Assembly: GCA_964406105.1 (NCBI GenBank)
Contig: CAYOQK010000011.1
Coordinates: 1-64,000, forward strand
Source of the DNA: WGAB01 sp964406105
Lineage (GTDB): Bacteria; Hydrothermota; Hydrothermia; WGAB01
Direction of reading: 5' to 3'
DNA: 64,000 nucleotides
Shown here: one piece after another, positions 27,274 through 34,955 of the stretch
Layout of the letters: each line of letters begins with the position of its first letter
Position numbering within the stretch: position 1 is the stretch's first letter
Position numbers and translations under genes: made by a program
Notes under the pieces: generated by a model
Told to the model about the DNA's origin: nothing
The model's input: the letters and a program-made list of their open reading frames with translations, nothing else
Database searches by the model: none

Positions 27274-28921
27274 GCAGGCTTATCTCTGGATTGGAGGGCG
27301 CCGCCTCCGGAGCACTTCATCGGCCCCCTCTCTAAACCCCTCCACGGGCCAACGTTTGGGCATTGCCTGGCAAGCCGAGCCTCAGCACTTGGACCAGGCC
27401 ATACAGGAGGCTCAACGGGCCTTTGAACGTTGGAAATCCCTCACCCCCGAAGACCGACGGCCCTGGTTCCGCCGCATGAAAATCCTGCTGCTGGAACGGG
27501 CGGAGGAACTGGCCCGGCTCATCGCCCTGGAACAGGGAAAACCCATCGTGGAGGCCTGGGCCGTGGAACTCCTGCCCACCCTGGGCCTTTTGACCTATTT
27601 GGAGCAAGAGGCCCCTCGCTTGCTTCGTCCGCAGCGGCTCCAACCCTTTGAACTCCTATTCGCAGATAAAACCCTGGAACTGCACCTGGAACCCTTGGGG
27701 GCTATCCTGGTCATCTCTCCCTGGAACTATCCCTGGCTTTTGGCGGCCAGTGCCCTCCTTTCAGCCTTGGCTGTTGGCAATGCTGTCGTGTGGAAACCCT
27801 CGCCCCTCACCCCTTTGGTGGCCGAAGCTCTGACCCAATGGATCCACGATGCTGGGGTTCCCGAGGGCCTGGTGAACGTCCTCCACGGCGGCGGAACCGT
27901 GGGAGCAGCCCTGGTGCAACGACCGGAGTTTCAACTGATCCACTTCACGGGGTCCACGGAAACCGGCCGACGAATCATGGCCACCGCCGCACCCCACGTG
28001 ACCCCCTTGGTGCTGGAGCTGGGGGGCAAGGATCCCATGATCGTGCTGGAGGACGCCGACGTGGAACGCGCAGCCCAGGGAGCAGTATGGGCAGCCTTGA
28101 TGAACGCCGGACAAACCTGTAGTTCCGTGGAACGGGTGTTCGTACACCGAAGTCTATACACCGATTTCGTGGAGCGGGTGGTGCACCTCACTCGCCAGTT
28201 ACGTGTAGGCAACCCTCTGGACATCCGTACGGATCTCGGCCCTTTAACCGCGGAGTTTCAATGGCAAAAGGTGCATCACCACGTGAAAGACGCCGTGGAA
28301 CGGGGAGCACAAGTGCTCACCGGGGGCGGGCGACCCAGAGGGCTGCCCACGGGATTCTTCTATGCTCCCACCATATTGGTCCAGGTACCCCTGGAGGCCC
28401 CAGTGCTCCGGGAGGAAACCTTTGGGCCGGTGCTGCCCATCGTGCCCTTTGACACTGAAGCCCAGGTGCTCCGTTGGGTACATGCCGTACCCTATGGGCT
28501 CACGTGTTCCCTCTGGACCCGGGATCCTGAGCGGGCCCGGGCCCTGGTCCGGACCCTGCGGGCGGGCACCGTTACCCTCAACGACCACACCTTTTCCTAC
28601 GCCGAACCCCGGGCTCCTTGGGGTGGCCTTGGAGACTCTGGCTTCGGCCGATCCCACGGGGCCCTGGGCCTTTTGGCCATGTGCCATGTGAAAACCGTGG
28701 CCTATGACTTCACCCCTCGTTCCCGCCAGCTCTGGTGGTACCCCTACGGGCCCACCTTGGCAGCGCTCCTTCGGCGAGCAGCCCCTGCCCTGTACCACCC
28801 CTCCCGCGTTCAGCGGGTGCGGGCTCTCCTGCACCTCATACGACGCCACTGGGGCGAACTCCGTGCGGGGCTCTCCCTGGCCAACTTGGCCCGCCGCGGG
28901 CTGGACTGGTTCCAACGGTAG
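27248..28921 (+). CDS. NAD(P)-dependent aldehyde dehydrogenase with C-terminal extension
   Basis: This 557-residue protein oxidises an aldehyde to a carboxylate. The ALDH signatures are ISPWNYPW, the Glu of LELGGKDPMIVLED and the nucleophilic Cys of NAGQTCSSVERV. Other motifs are EETFGPVLPIVPF and the Phe-rich GDSGFGRSHG. About 60 extra residues after the ALDH core are Arg/Leu-rich and amphipathic, which could bind membrane, as in some fatty-aldehyde dehydrogenases. ATG 27248 is chosen over an upstream in-frame start because residues from there match the family. Overlap with the reductase gene suggests a shared pathway. Confidence 0.85.
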   Translation: MTPRKSVAEQAYLWIGGRRLRSTSSAPSLNPSTGQRLGIAWQAEPQHLDQAIQEAQRAFERWKSLTPEDRRPWFRRMKILLLERAEELARLIALEQGKPIVEAWAVELLPTLGLLTYLEQEAPRLLRPQRLQPFELLFADKTLELHLEPLGAILVISPWNYPWLLAASALLSALAVGNAVVWKPSPLTPLVAEALTQWIHDAGVPEGLVNVLHGGGTVGAALVQRPEFQLIHFTGSTETGRRIMATAAPHVTPLVLELGGKDPMIVLEDADVERAAQGAVWAALMNAGQTCSSVERVFVHRSLYTDFVERVVHLTRQLRVGNPLDIRTDLGPLTAEFQWQKVHHHVKDAVERGAQVLTGGGRPRGLPTGFFYAPTILVQVPLEAPVLREETFGPVLPIVPFDTEAQVLRWVHAVPYGLTCSLWTRDPERARALVRTLRAGTVTLNDHTFSYAEPRAPWGGLGDSGFGRSHGALGLLAMCHVKTVAYDFTPRSRQLWWYPYGPTLAALLRRAAPALYHPSRVQRVRALLHLIRRHWGELRAGLSLANLARRGLDWFQR

Positions 28922-28966
28922 CCCCACAGGCTCAAGACGGTACCAGCAAACCTCCAATGTTGGGCG

Positions 28967-28997
28967 TAAAATATGCAAACGTTGTGAAACGTTCACA
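28967..28997 (+). promoter_or_regulatory. Candidate promoter and operator of the small lipoprotein gene
   Basis: TAAAAT (28967-28972) lies ahead of the gene; the -35 is weak. Just downstream, GTGAA and TTCAC arms (about 28985-28997) with a 3-base spacer form a small inverted repeat between the -10 and the AAAGGAGG site. It could bind a regulator. Confidence 0.35.
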
Positions 28998-29012
28998 AAA
29001 GGAGGTTTGGCC

Positions 29013-29300
29013 ATGAAAAAGCTGCTGCTGAGTGGACTTCTCGCGGGGTTTTTGCTGGCAGGTGTGGGGTGCCAGCAAACCGGCAACGTGGGAGACCTGC
29101 AGAACCAGGTGAAGGACCTGGCCAACAAGGTGGCCCAACTGGAAAAGGAGATCGGAGAACTCAAGGCCCAGGTGAGCCAATTGATGGGTGAGGAACGGGA
29201 AGAGGGCGAAGATTCTGAGGCTTATGAGCACGGCCAAAAGGAAAGCGGCACTTCCAAGGCCGGAACCCATCGTCCCCCTGCCCGTAAGAAAACCAAGTAA
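29013..29300 (+). CDS. Small coiled-coil lipoprotein (Lpp-like)
   Basis: This 95-residue protein has a signal and lipobox (AGVGC, Cys20), then a heptad-repeat coiled coil (about 28-55: VGDLQNQVKDLANKVAQLEK and on), an acidic stretch, and a basic tail ending PPARKKTK. The layout recalls Braun-type lipoproteins that tether outer membrane and peptidoglycan, with a Lys-rich end. The ATG follows AAAGGAGG (spacing 8). A much longer frame runs upstream through the ALDH gene but lacks any similarity. The role is inferred from shape only. Confidence 0.75.
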   Translation: MKKLLLSGLLAGFLLAGVGCQQTGNVGDLQNQVKDLANKVAQLEKEIGELKAQVSQLMGEEREEGEDSEAYEHGQKESGTSKAGTHRPPARKKTK

Positions 29301-29314
29301 CCGGAGGTGATGCC

Positions 29315-30124
29315 ATGAAGCGTCTTTTGCTCGCCTTGACCATCGTGGGAATGGCGGCCGTTACGGCCTGCGAACCCACCACCGAAACCACGGCCTTGCC
29401 GGCTCCGCAGAACCTTCGCATCACCGGCGTCGCCCACGACGGCACCGGCATCGTGCTGGAATGGGAAGCCGTGGAGGGGGCTCACGGGTACAACGTGTAC
29501 TTCAATGGTACCGTGCTGGGCAACACCGTGAACACCACGTACACTGTGGATTCCCTGATCGGTGAGTTCACCGTGGCCGCTGTGGACGAGAATGGAAACG
29601 CCGGCGAACGGGCCCAAGTGGTGAACAACTATGCGGTTACCGGCAGCGCCACCATCTACGAACGGAGCCAAGAGGGGTGGTCGGGCTTCTATTGGGACCC
29701 CGACGGCTCTGGCCATACCATCAGTTTGAACGAACCCACCCAACTGGACTTCTACCTGGATGACTTCACCTCCGGCAGTACCAACAACTTCCGGCTGCAC
29801 CTGGTGAGCCCCACCTACAACTTCTTCGGTGGGGCCTTTGGCTCGGATACCACGTGGATGAGTGCTGATCCCCACACGGCACCGGCCGATTGGTTCCCCT
29901 CCGGTGAAGAGGTGGCCGAGGTGGCCCCGTACGACGATCCCGCTGATCCCCAAAGGGGTTTGGCACCGGGAGACGTGTACTTCATGGAGGTGGACGTGAA
30001 CGGCGAGATCCACTACGCCTGGGTCAAGGTGGTGAACATCGGTGCCAACGAGGAAGAAGGCCGGCTGGACTTTGAGTTCGCCTTCCAGCCGATTGCTGGG
30101 TTTCGGGGTCTAAAGACCCGCTGA
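29315..30124 (+). CDS. Lipoprotein with fibronectin type III domain
   Basis: This 269-residue predicted lipoprotein has a signal ending AVTAC (Cys19). Residues 30-110 form a fibronectin type III-like domain (PAPQNLRITGVAHDG, VLEWEAVEGAHGYNVYFNG). The rest (120-265) is a beta-rich domain with no family I recognise, including FYLDDFTSGSTNNFRLHL. It begins 14 bases after the small lipoprotein gene and is followed by a strong terminator, so the two form a small surface-protein unit. No enzymatic motif is seen. Confidence 0.75.
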   Translation: MKRLLLALTIVGMAAVTACEPTTETTALPAPQNLRITGVAHDGTGIVLEWEAVEGAHGYNVYFNGTVLGNTVNTTYTVDSLIGEFTVAAVDENGNAGERAQVVNNYAVTGSATIYERSQEGWSGFYWDPDGSGHTISLNEPTQLDFYLDDFTSGSTNNFRLHLVSPTYNFFGGAFGSDTTWMSADPHTAPADWFPSGEEVAEVAPYDDPADPQRGLAPGDVYFMEVDVNGEIHYAWVKVVNIGANEEEGRLDFEFAFQPIAGFRGLKTR

Positions 30125-30145
30125 GTGCCAAGGCACAACGCCACG

Positions 30146-30182
30146 AAAAGGTGGGGCCGGCTTCGCCGGCCCCACCTTTTTT
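30146..30182 (+). terminator. Strong rho-independent terminator
   Basis: A perfect 16-bp stem (30146-30161 pairing with 30165-30180) with a TTC loop is followed by a run of T. It ends the lipoprotein unit. The A-run at its 5' edge makes it potentially bidirectional. Confidence 0.93.
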
Positions 30183-30224
30183 ACCCCTCCAAAAACCTCC
30201 TCGTCCCAGGCCACCACGTCTCCA

Positions 30225-30253
30225 TTGTGTTCACCGCCTGGGGCCTGTACCAT
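30225..30253 (+). promoter_or_regulatory. Promoter of the rhomboid gene, leaderless
   Basis: TTGTGT (30225-30230), 17 bases, and TACCAT (30248-30253) are followed by seven bases and ATG 30261, with no ribosome binding site in between. Confidence 0.55.
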
Positions 30254-30260
30254 TCCAGCG

Positions 30261-30950
30261 ATGTTACCTTTGCGAGACGAAAACCCCATTCGTGGAACCC
30301 CCTACGTGACCTATGGACTGATCGTCCTGAATGTGCTGGCCTTTCTCTACGAACTCTCCCTGGGGCCACACGTAGGTGTGCTGTTCCAACGGTTGGGGGT
30401 GATCCCCTATGAGTTCACCCACCTTACGGATATCGGTGTGCCCACCCTATTCCCTTGGAATCTGCTCACCTCCATGTTCCTGCACGGGGGATGGATGCAC
30501 TTGCTGGGCAACATGCTGTACCTGTGGATTTTCGGCGACAACGTGGAACTCACCTTTGGTCATTTCCGGTATCTTCTGTTCTACCTGGCCTCTGGCCTGG
30601 CCGCCGCTCTGCTGCAAATCCTGGTGAATTGGAATTCCCCAGTGCCCATGATCGGGGCCTCGGGCGCCATCAGCGGTGTGCTGGGCGCCTATCTCGTGTT
30701 CTTCCCCGGAGCCCGGATCCTTACCCTGGTCATCTTCGGCTTCTTCTGGGACGTGGTGGCCATCCCTGCCTTTTTCCTGCTGGGCTTTTGGTTCATTCTC
30801 CAGTTCTTCCAAGGCCTGTTGAGCCTTCCCTTCGCCCACGGGGGCGGGGTGGCCTGGTTCGCCCACGTGGGGGGCTTTGCCTTTGGCTGGCTGGTGGCCC
30901 GATGGTACCGGCGACGGCTCCGCCGTCGGTACTACGAGGTGTTCTTCTAA
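30261..30950 (+). CDS. Rhomboid family intramembrane serine protease
   Basis: This 229-residue protein is a polytopic membrane protease that cleaves transmembrane segments. It has about six helices, the catalytic Ser134 in GASGAISG, and His202 in AHVGGFAFG of the last core helix. The N-terminal MLPLRDENPIR and the loop HGGWMHLLGNMLYLWIFGD are typical of the YqgP/GlpG-like group common in bacteria. The ATG was chosen because the promoter -10 is seven bases upstream and the family starts here. It is separate from the following lipid genes, which have their own promoter. Confidence 0.9.
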   Translation: MLPLRDENPIRGTPYVTYGLIVLNVLAFLYELSLGPHVGVLFQRLGVIPYEFTHLTDIGVPTLFPWNLLTSMFLHGGWMHLLGNMLYLWIFGDNVELTFGHFRYLLFYLASGLAAALLQILVNWNSPVPMIGASGAISGVLGAYLVFFPGARILTLVIFGFFWDVVAIPAFFLLGFWFILQFFQGLLSLPFAHGGGVAWFAHVGGFAFGWLVARWYRRRLRRRYYEVFF

Positions 30951-30954
30951 ACGC

Positions 30955-30984
30955 TTGGCAAAGGCGGTGAAATGGCCGTATAGT
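30955..30984 (+). promoter_or_regulatory. Promoter of the geranylgeranyl reductase-GGGP synthase unit
   Basis: TTGGCA (30955-30960), an 18-base spacer and TATAGT (30979-30984) lie 60 bases before the GTG start at 31046. A GGGAGG ribosome site is at 31036-31041. Confidence 0.65.
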
Positions 30985-31045
30985 TGAGGGGTTACCGGGG
31001 ATTTTTCAGGGCCACGATCGGATTTCTCGTCCCACGGGAGGTTGC

Positions 31046-32254
31046 GTGAAAGACTTTGATGTGATCATCGCCGGTGCTGGCCCGGCCGGAGCATCCGCAG
31101 CGAAGGTTCTGGCAGGCCGAGGGTTCCGGGTCCTCCTGCTGGAACGACAACGCACGGTAGCCCAGTATATCCCCTGTGCTGAGGGCATCTCTCGTCGGGT
31201 CCTTGTGACCTTTGAACCCGAAGACCCCCGTTGGATCGCTGCCACCGTAGATAAAGTCCGGTTTCTGGCTCCAGAGCAGGAAACCTTTGAGGTTTTAACC
31301 CCCAAAGTGGGCTATATCCTGGAACGAAAGGTGTTTGACCGCCATCTGGTGAATGAGGCCCTCTTGGCAGGAGCCGACCTTATCACCGGTGCCACCGTGA
31401 CCCATGCTGAACGAACCGAATCCGGCGTCACCGTGTATTACCAGCACCAGGGACAGCAGAAACACCTGGAGGCCCAACTGGTGATCGGTGCCGACGGTCC
31501 GGGGTCCGTGGTGGGTCGCAGTTTGGGGCTCCGTTTGGACCTGACGCCCAAGGACGTTCACCGGTGTCATCAGGTGCTTCTGGCGCATCCCAGCATTGAA
31601 GCCGAACGCATGGAAATCGCCGTAGGGCAAGGGGTGGCCCCGGGCGGATACGCCTGGGTGTTCCCTAAGGACCGAGGGCTGGCCAACGTGGGGGTAGGGA
31701 TCCTGGGCGATGAGGCTCAAGCCCGGCGGTTCACTCTCCAGTTCATCGCTCAACGGTTCCCTGGGGGCAAGATCCTGGGCGAGTTGGCCAGTGTGGTCCC
31801 CACGGGTGGTCATCGTATGGATCTCGTGGGCGACCGGGTCATGGTGGTTGGGGATGCGGCCCGGTTGGCCGATCCCCTTTCCGGTGGCGGCATTCCCCAA
31901 GCCTTAGACTCCGGCCACATCGCGGGAGAGGTGGCCGCCGAGGCCCTGGAAAACGGTCGCTTGGATGCCCAAACCCTGGCCGAATATCCCCGCAGGTTTT
32001 GGAAAACCTACGGGCGGTACCAAGACCTCTCGGTGCGGCTCCGGGATTTCTACTTGGAACTCAACGATGGGGAACTGGCCTATTTGGCCCGATCCCTTAA
32101 AAGCGTGTTTGACGGTAAAATACTCACCACCCCAGACGCATTCTTCTTGGTTCGCCGGGCCCTCCTGGAACGCCCGGGGTTGATGGTGTTCCTGCTGCGA
32201 AAGGGGAGGAAGGCCCTTGTTGACTATCTACAGGAGCGTATTCTCGGCGGGTGA
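31046..32254 (+). CDS. Geranylgeranyl reductase family flavoprotein
   Basis: This 402-residue FAD enzyme belongs to the family that saturates isoprenoid double bonds, including archaeal digeranylgeranylglycerophospholipid reductases and chlorophyll-type ChlP. Signatures are the dinucleotide motif IIAGAGPAGASAA (residues 7-19), PCAEGISRRVL near 47, LVIGADGPGSVVGRSLGL near 150, and the FAD-closing VVGDAARLADPLSGGGIPQA near 270. The GTG start has a GGGAGG site 4 bases upstream. It overlaps the GGGP synthase gene, which strongly suggests action on archaeal-type lipids. Menaquinone side-chain reduction is the main alternative. Confidence 0.85.
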   Translation: MKDFDVIIAGAGPAGASAAKVLAGRGFRVLLLERQRTVAQYIPCAEGISRRVLVTFEPEDPRWIAATVDKVRFLAPEQETFEVLTPKVGYILERKVFDRHLVNEALLAGADLITGATVTHAERTESGVTVYYQHQGQQKHLEAQLVIGADGPGSVVGRSLGLRLDLTPKDVHRCHQVLLAHPSIEAERMEIAVGQGVAPGGYAWVFPKDRGLANVGVGILGDEAQARRFTLQFIAQRFPGGKILGELASVVPTGGHRMDLVGDRVMVVGDAARLADPLSGGGIPQALDSGHIAGEVAAEALENGRLDAQTLAEYPRRFWKTYGRYQDLSVRLRDFYLELNDGELAYLARSLKSVFDGKILTTPDAFFLVRRALLERPGLMVFLLRKGRKALVDYLQERILGG

Positions 32255-32930
32255 AAAGGGGCTCCTGGTTCTCCTGGATCCCGACCGGTCGGACGATCAC
32301 CATCTGGACCGGTTGCTTCCTCGGTTAAACGCTTCCCACCGGGTTCGTGCGGTGCTGGTAGGCACCAGCATCCTGATGTCTCCTGGACTTGACAGGTTCG
32401 TAGAAAGGGTCAAAAATAAGTGCCAGAAACCTGTCATCCTGTTCCCGGGGAGCGTGGTTCAACTCACACCCAAGGCCGATGCTCTCCTTTACCTGGTGAT
32501 GGTCAGTGGACGGAACCCGGAATTGTTAATCGGTGAACATGTGAAGGCCGCCCCCTTAATCCGGCACTACGGGTTGGAGGCCATAGCTACTGCCTACATT
32601 CTGGTGGAATCCGGGGCATACACGGCGGTGGAGTACGTGTCCTTTACCCGCCCGATCCCCCGGAATAAGCCAGAGATCGTTGTGGCCCATGCGTTGGCCT
32701 CGTACTACATGGGCATGAAGGCCGTGTACCTGGAGGGGGGATCTGGTGCCCGGGAACCCGTGCCTGTCCAGGTGATCCGGGCCGTGAAGGAAACCGTGCC
32801 CCTTCCCTTGATCGTGGGGGGCGGGCTCCGCAGTCGGGAACAGGTGGAAGAGGTTCTGGAGGCCGGGGCTGACCTCGCCGTCGTGGGGACCGCCCTGGAG
32901 GAGAATCCAGACCTCATGGAGGTGCTGTAA
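32217..32930 (+). CDS. Geranylgeranylglyceryl phosphate synthase (GGGPS/PcrB family)
   Basis: This 237-residue TIM-barrel prenyltransferase attaches a prenyl group to sn-glycerol-1-phosphate, the first committed step of archaeal ether lipids. Family features are LLVLLDPDRSDDHHLD near the start, LFPGSVVQLTPKADALLYLV, the TAYILVESGAYTAVEYVS segment, YLEGGSGAREPVP (phosphate loop) and LIVGGGLRSREQVEEVLEAG near the end. The TTG start lies 7 bases after GGGAGGA (about 32204-32210) and inside the reductase gene. Firmicute PcrB makes heptaprenylglyceryl phosphate, so chain length is unsure, but the neighbouring reductase favours geranylgeranyl. No DGGGP synthase or G1P dehydrogenase is in the window. 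Confidence 0.9.
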   Translation: MLTIYRSVFSAGEKGLLVLLDPDRSDDHHLDRLLPRLNASHRVRAVLVGTSILMSPGLDRFVERVKNKCQKPVILFPGSVVQLTPKADALLYLVMVSGRNPELLIGEHVKAAPLIRHYGLEAIATAYILVESGAYTAVEYVSFTRPIPRNKPEIVVAHALASYYMGMKAVYLEGGSGAREPVPVQVIRAVKETVPLPLIVGGGLRSREQVEEVLEAGADLAVVGTALEENPDLMEVL

Positions 32931-32951
32931 GTCCGAATTTCAAGGTGCAAC

Positions 32952-33617
32952 ATGATCAAACCCCAGGATGTGATTGCCAATCCAAGAGTGCAGTACATGA
33001 TCCAAAGTGCCGATGCCCAACTGGCCGCCTTGGGATACACCGAGCACGGCTTACGGCATGTTAAACTCGTGGCCAAGCGGGCAGGCTATATCCTGCGGAA
33101 ACTCAAGTACCCTCGTCGCACCGCCGAACTCGCGGAGATCGCCGGCTACCTGCACGACATCGGAAACCTGCTGAATCGGGAGCACCATGCCCAAACCGGC
33201 GGGGTGCTCGCATTCCACGTACTCACCGAGATGGGCATGCCCTTTGAGGAAACCATTGAGGTGGTCCGGGCCATCGGGAATCACCACGAGGAGGACGGTC
33301 TCCCGGCCACTCCTATCTCCGCGGCCCTCATCCTGGCCGACAAATCGGATGTTCACCGATCCCGCGTTCGTCCCTTGGGCGACATCCGCAGCGACATCCA
33401 TGACCGGGTCAACTACGCCGCCATCTCCTCCCGGGTGGTGGTGGACACCGCAGGCAATCAGCCCAGGGTGTACTACGACATCAAGATTGACACCTCCATC
33501 GCTCCGGTGATGGAGTACTTCCAGATCTTCTTGTCGCGGATGCTCATCGCAGCCAAGGCGGCGAAGGTACTGCAGTGTCGGTTTGACCTGTACATCAACA
33601 AAACCAAAATGACCTGA
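32952..33617 (+). CDS. HD-domain metal-dependent phosphohydrolase
   Basis: This 221-residue protein has an HD domain: a first His in HGLRHVKLV, the His-Asp pair in GYLHDIGNLLN (about residue 60), IGNHHEED near 107, and a later Asp in LILADKSDVHRSR. These are the residues that hold one or two metal ions in HD phosphohydrolases. It could hydrolyse a nucleotide or a prenyl or other phosphate; nothing in the sequence fixes the substrate. It lies 21 bases after the GGGP synthase gene and just before rho. Confidence 0.8.
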   Translation: MIKPQDVIANPRVQYMIQSADAQLAALGYTEHGLRHVKLVAKRAGYILRKLKYPRRTAELAEIAGYLHDIGNLLNREHHAQTGGVLAFHVLTEMGMPFEETIEVVRAIGNHHEEDGLPATPISAALILADKSDVHRSRVRPLGDIRSDIHDRVNYAAISSRVVVDTAGNQPRVYYDIKIDTSIAPVMEYFQIFLSRMLIAAKAAKVLQCRFDLYINKTKMT

Positions 33618-33636
33618 CAAAAGGGGGTGAAAACCC

Positions 33637-34953
33637 ATGGAAACCACCAAGGAGACCACCAAGGCGCTCCATGAGTTAACCCAGGCCGACCTGGAAAAGA
33701 AAAAGGTGGTAGAACTTTACGAAATCGCCAAGGAGTTGGAGATTCCCAACTACTCCACCTACCGGAAGGCCGAACTCATTGAGAAGATCCTGGAAACCAT
33801 CGCCGAGAAGTACAAAAAGGAGGAGCACCCTCCCATCCGGGAAGGGGTGCTGCAGATCCTCCCGGAAGGTTTCGGATTCCTGAGATTTTCCGAGTACAAC
33901 TACGCCCCTTCGCCTGAGGACATTTACGTGTCGCCATCCCAGATCAAGAAGTTGAACCTCCGCACAGGCGATGTGCTACGAGGCGAGATCCGGCCCCCAC
34001 GCACCAGCGAACGGTTCGCCGCCATGATCCGCATCCTCTCGGTGAACGGACGTCCTCCAGAGGAAATGCGACACCGCGTGACCTTTGAACGCCTGACCCC
34101 CTACTACCCCACCGAAAAGATCCGCTTGGAGACACCCGACGATCCGGACCTCTCCATGCGCATCGTGGACCTGTTCGTGCCCATCGGCAAGGGCCAACGC
34201 GGGCTGATCGTGTCGCCCCCTCGGGCCGGTAAAACCGTCCTGCTCCAACAAATCGCCAATGCCATCGTGCGGAACCATCCAGAGATAGAACTCATCATCC
34301 TGCTGATTGACGAACGCCCCGAAGAGGTTACCGACTTCCAACGTCGTGTACCCGCTGAGGTGGTGTCCTCCACCTTTGACCAGCCGGCAGAACGCCACGT
34401 CCAAGTGGCCGAGATGGTCCTGGAAAAGGCCAAACGCCAGGTGGAGCTGGGGAAAGACGTGGTCATTCTTTTAGACTCCATCACCCGTTTGGCTCGGGCG
34501 TACAACGTGCTTACCCCCCACTCGGGCCGCACCCTCACCGGGGGCATTGATTCCACCGCCCTGATCAAACCCAAAAAGTTCTTCGGGTCGGCCCGCAACA
34601 TTGAAGACGGGGGGAGCCTCACCATCATCGCCACCGCTTTGATAGAAACCGGGTCCCGCATGGACGAGGTGATCTTTGAAGAATTCAAGGGCACCGGCAA
34701 CATGGAACTGGTGCTGGATCGCCGCCTGGCCGATCGCCGGATCTTCCCCGCCATTGACATCCACAAGTCCGGCACCCGCCGTGAAGAACTCCTGCTCACC
34801 AAGGAGCAACTGAACCGGATCTGGGTGCTGCGGAAGATCCTCTCCGAGATGCCTACCATTGAGGCCATGGAGTTCCTGCTGGACAAGATGCGGCTCACCC
34901 GGAACAACGAAGAGTTCCTCAAAACCCTACCCCGCATGGCCTCGGAGGTATAG
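33637..34953 (+). CDS. rho: Transcription termination factor Rho
   Basis: This 438-residue hexameric RNA helicase terminates transcription. It contains the N-terminal helix bundle, the cold-shock RNA-binding domain (GVLQILPEGFGFLRF, residues 68-82), Walker A (SPPRAGKTVLLQQIA), the Q-loop/R-loop (TGGIDSTALIKPKKFFGSAR) and the C-terminal GTRREELLL. An AAGGGGGTG site lies before the ATG. Length is normal for the family. It is followed by a secreted M23 peptidase whose CTG start lies 3 bases after the rho stop. Confidence 0.96.
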   Translation: METTKETTKALHELTQADLEKKKVVELYEIAKELEIPNYSTYRKAELIEKILETIAEKYKKEEHPPIREGVLQILPEGFGFLRFSEYNYAPSPEDIYVSPSQIKKLNLRTGDVLRGEIRPPRTSERFAAMIRILSVNGRPPEEMRHRVTFERLTPYYPTEKIRLETPDDPDLSMRIVDLFVPIGKGQRGLIVSPPRAGKTVLLQQIANAIVRNHPEIELIILLIDERPEEVTDFQRRVPAEVVSSTFDQPAERHVQVAEMVLEKAKRQVELGKDVVILLDSITRLARAYNVLTPHSGRTLTGGIDSTALIKPKKFFGSARNIEDGGSLTIIATALIETGSRMDEVIFEEFKGTGNMELVLDRRLADRRIFPAIDIHKSGTRREELLLTKEQLNRIWVLRKILSEMPTIEAMEFLLDKMRLTRNNEEFLKTLPRMASEV

Positions 34954-34955
34954 GG

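Noticed and set aside
28704..29012. In-frame upstream extension of the small lipoprotein gene
   Set aside because: It lies inside the aldehyde dehydrogenase gene; the lipoprotein signal and AAAGGAGG support the ATG at 29013.
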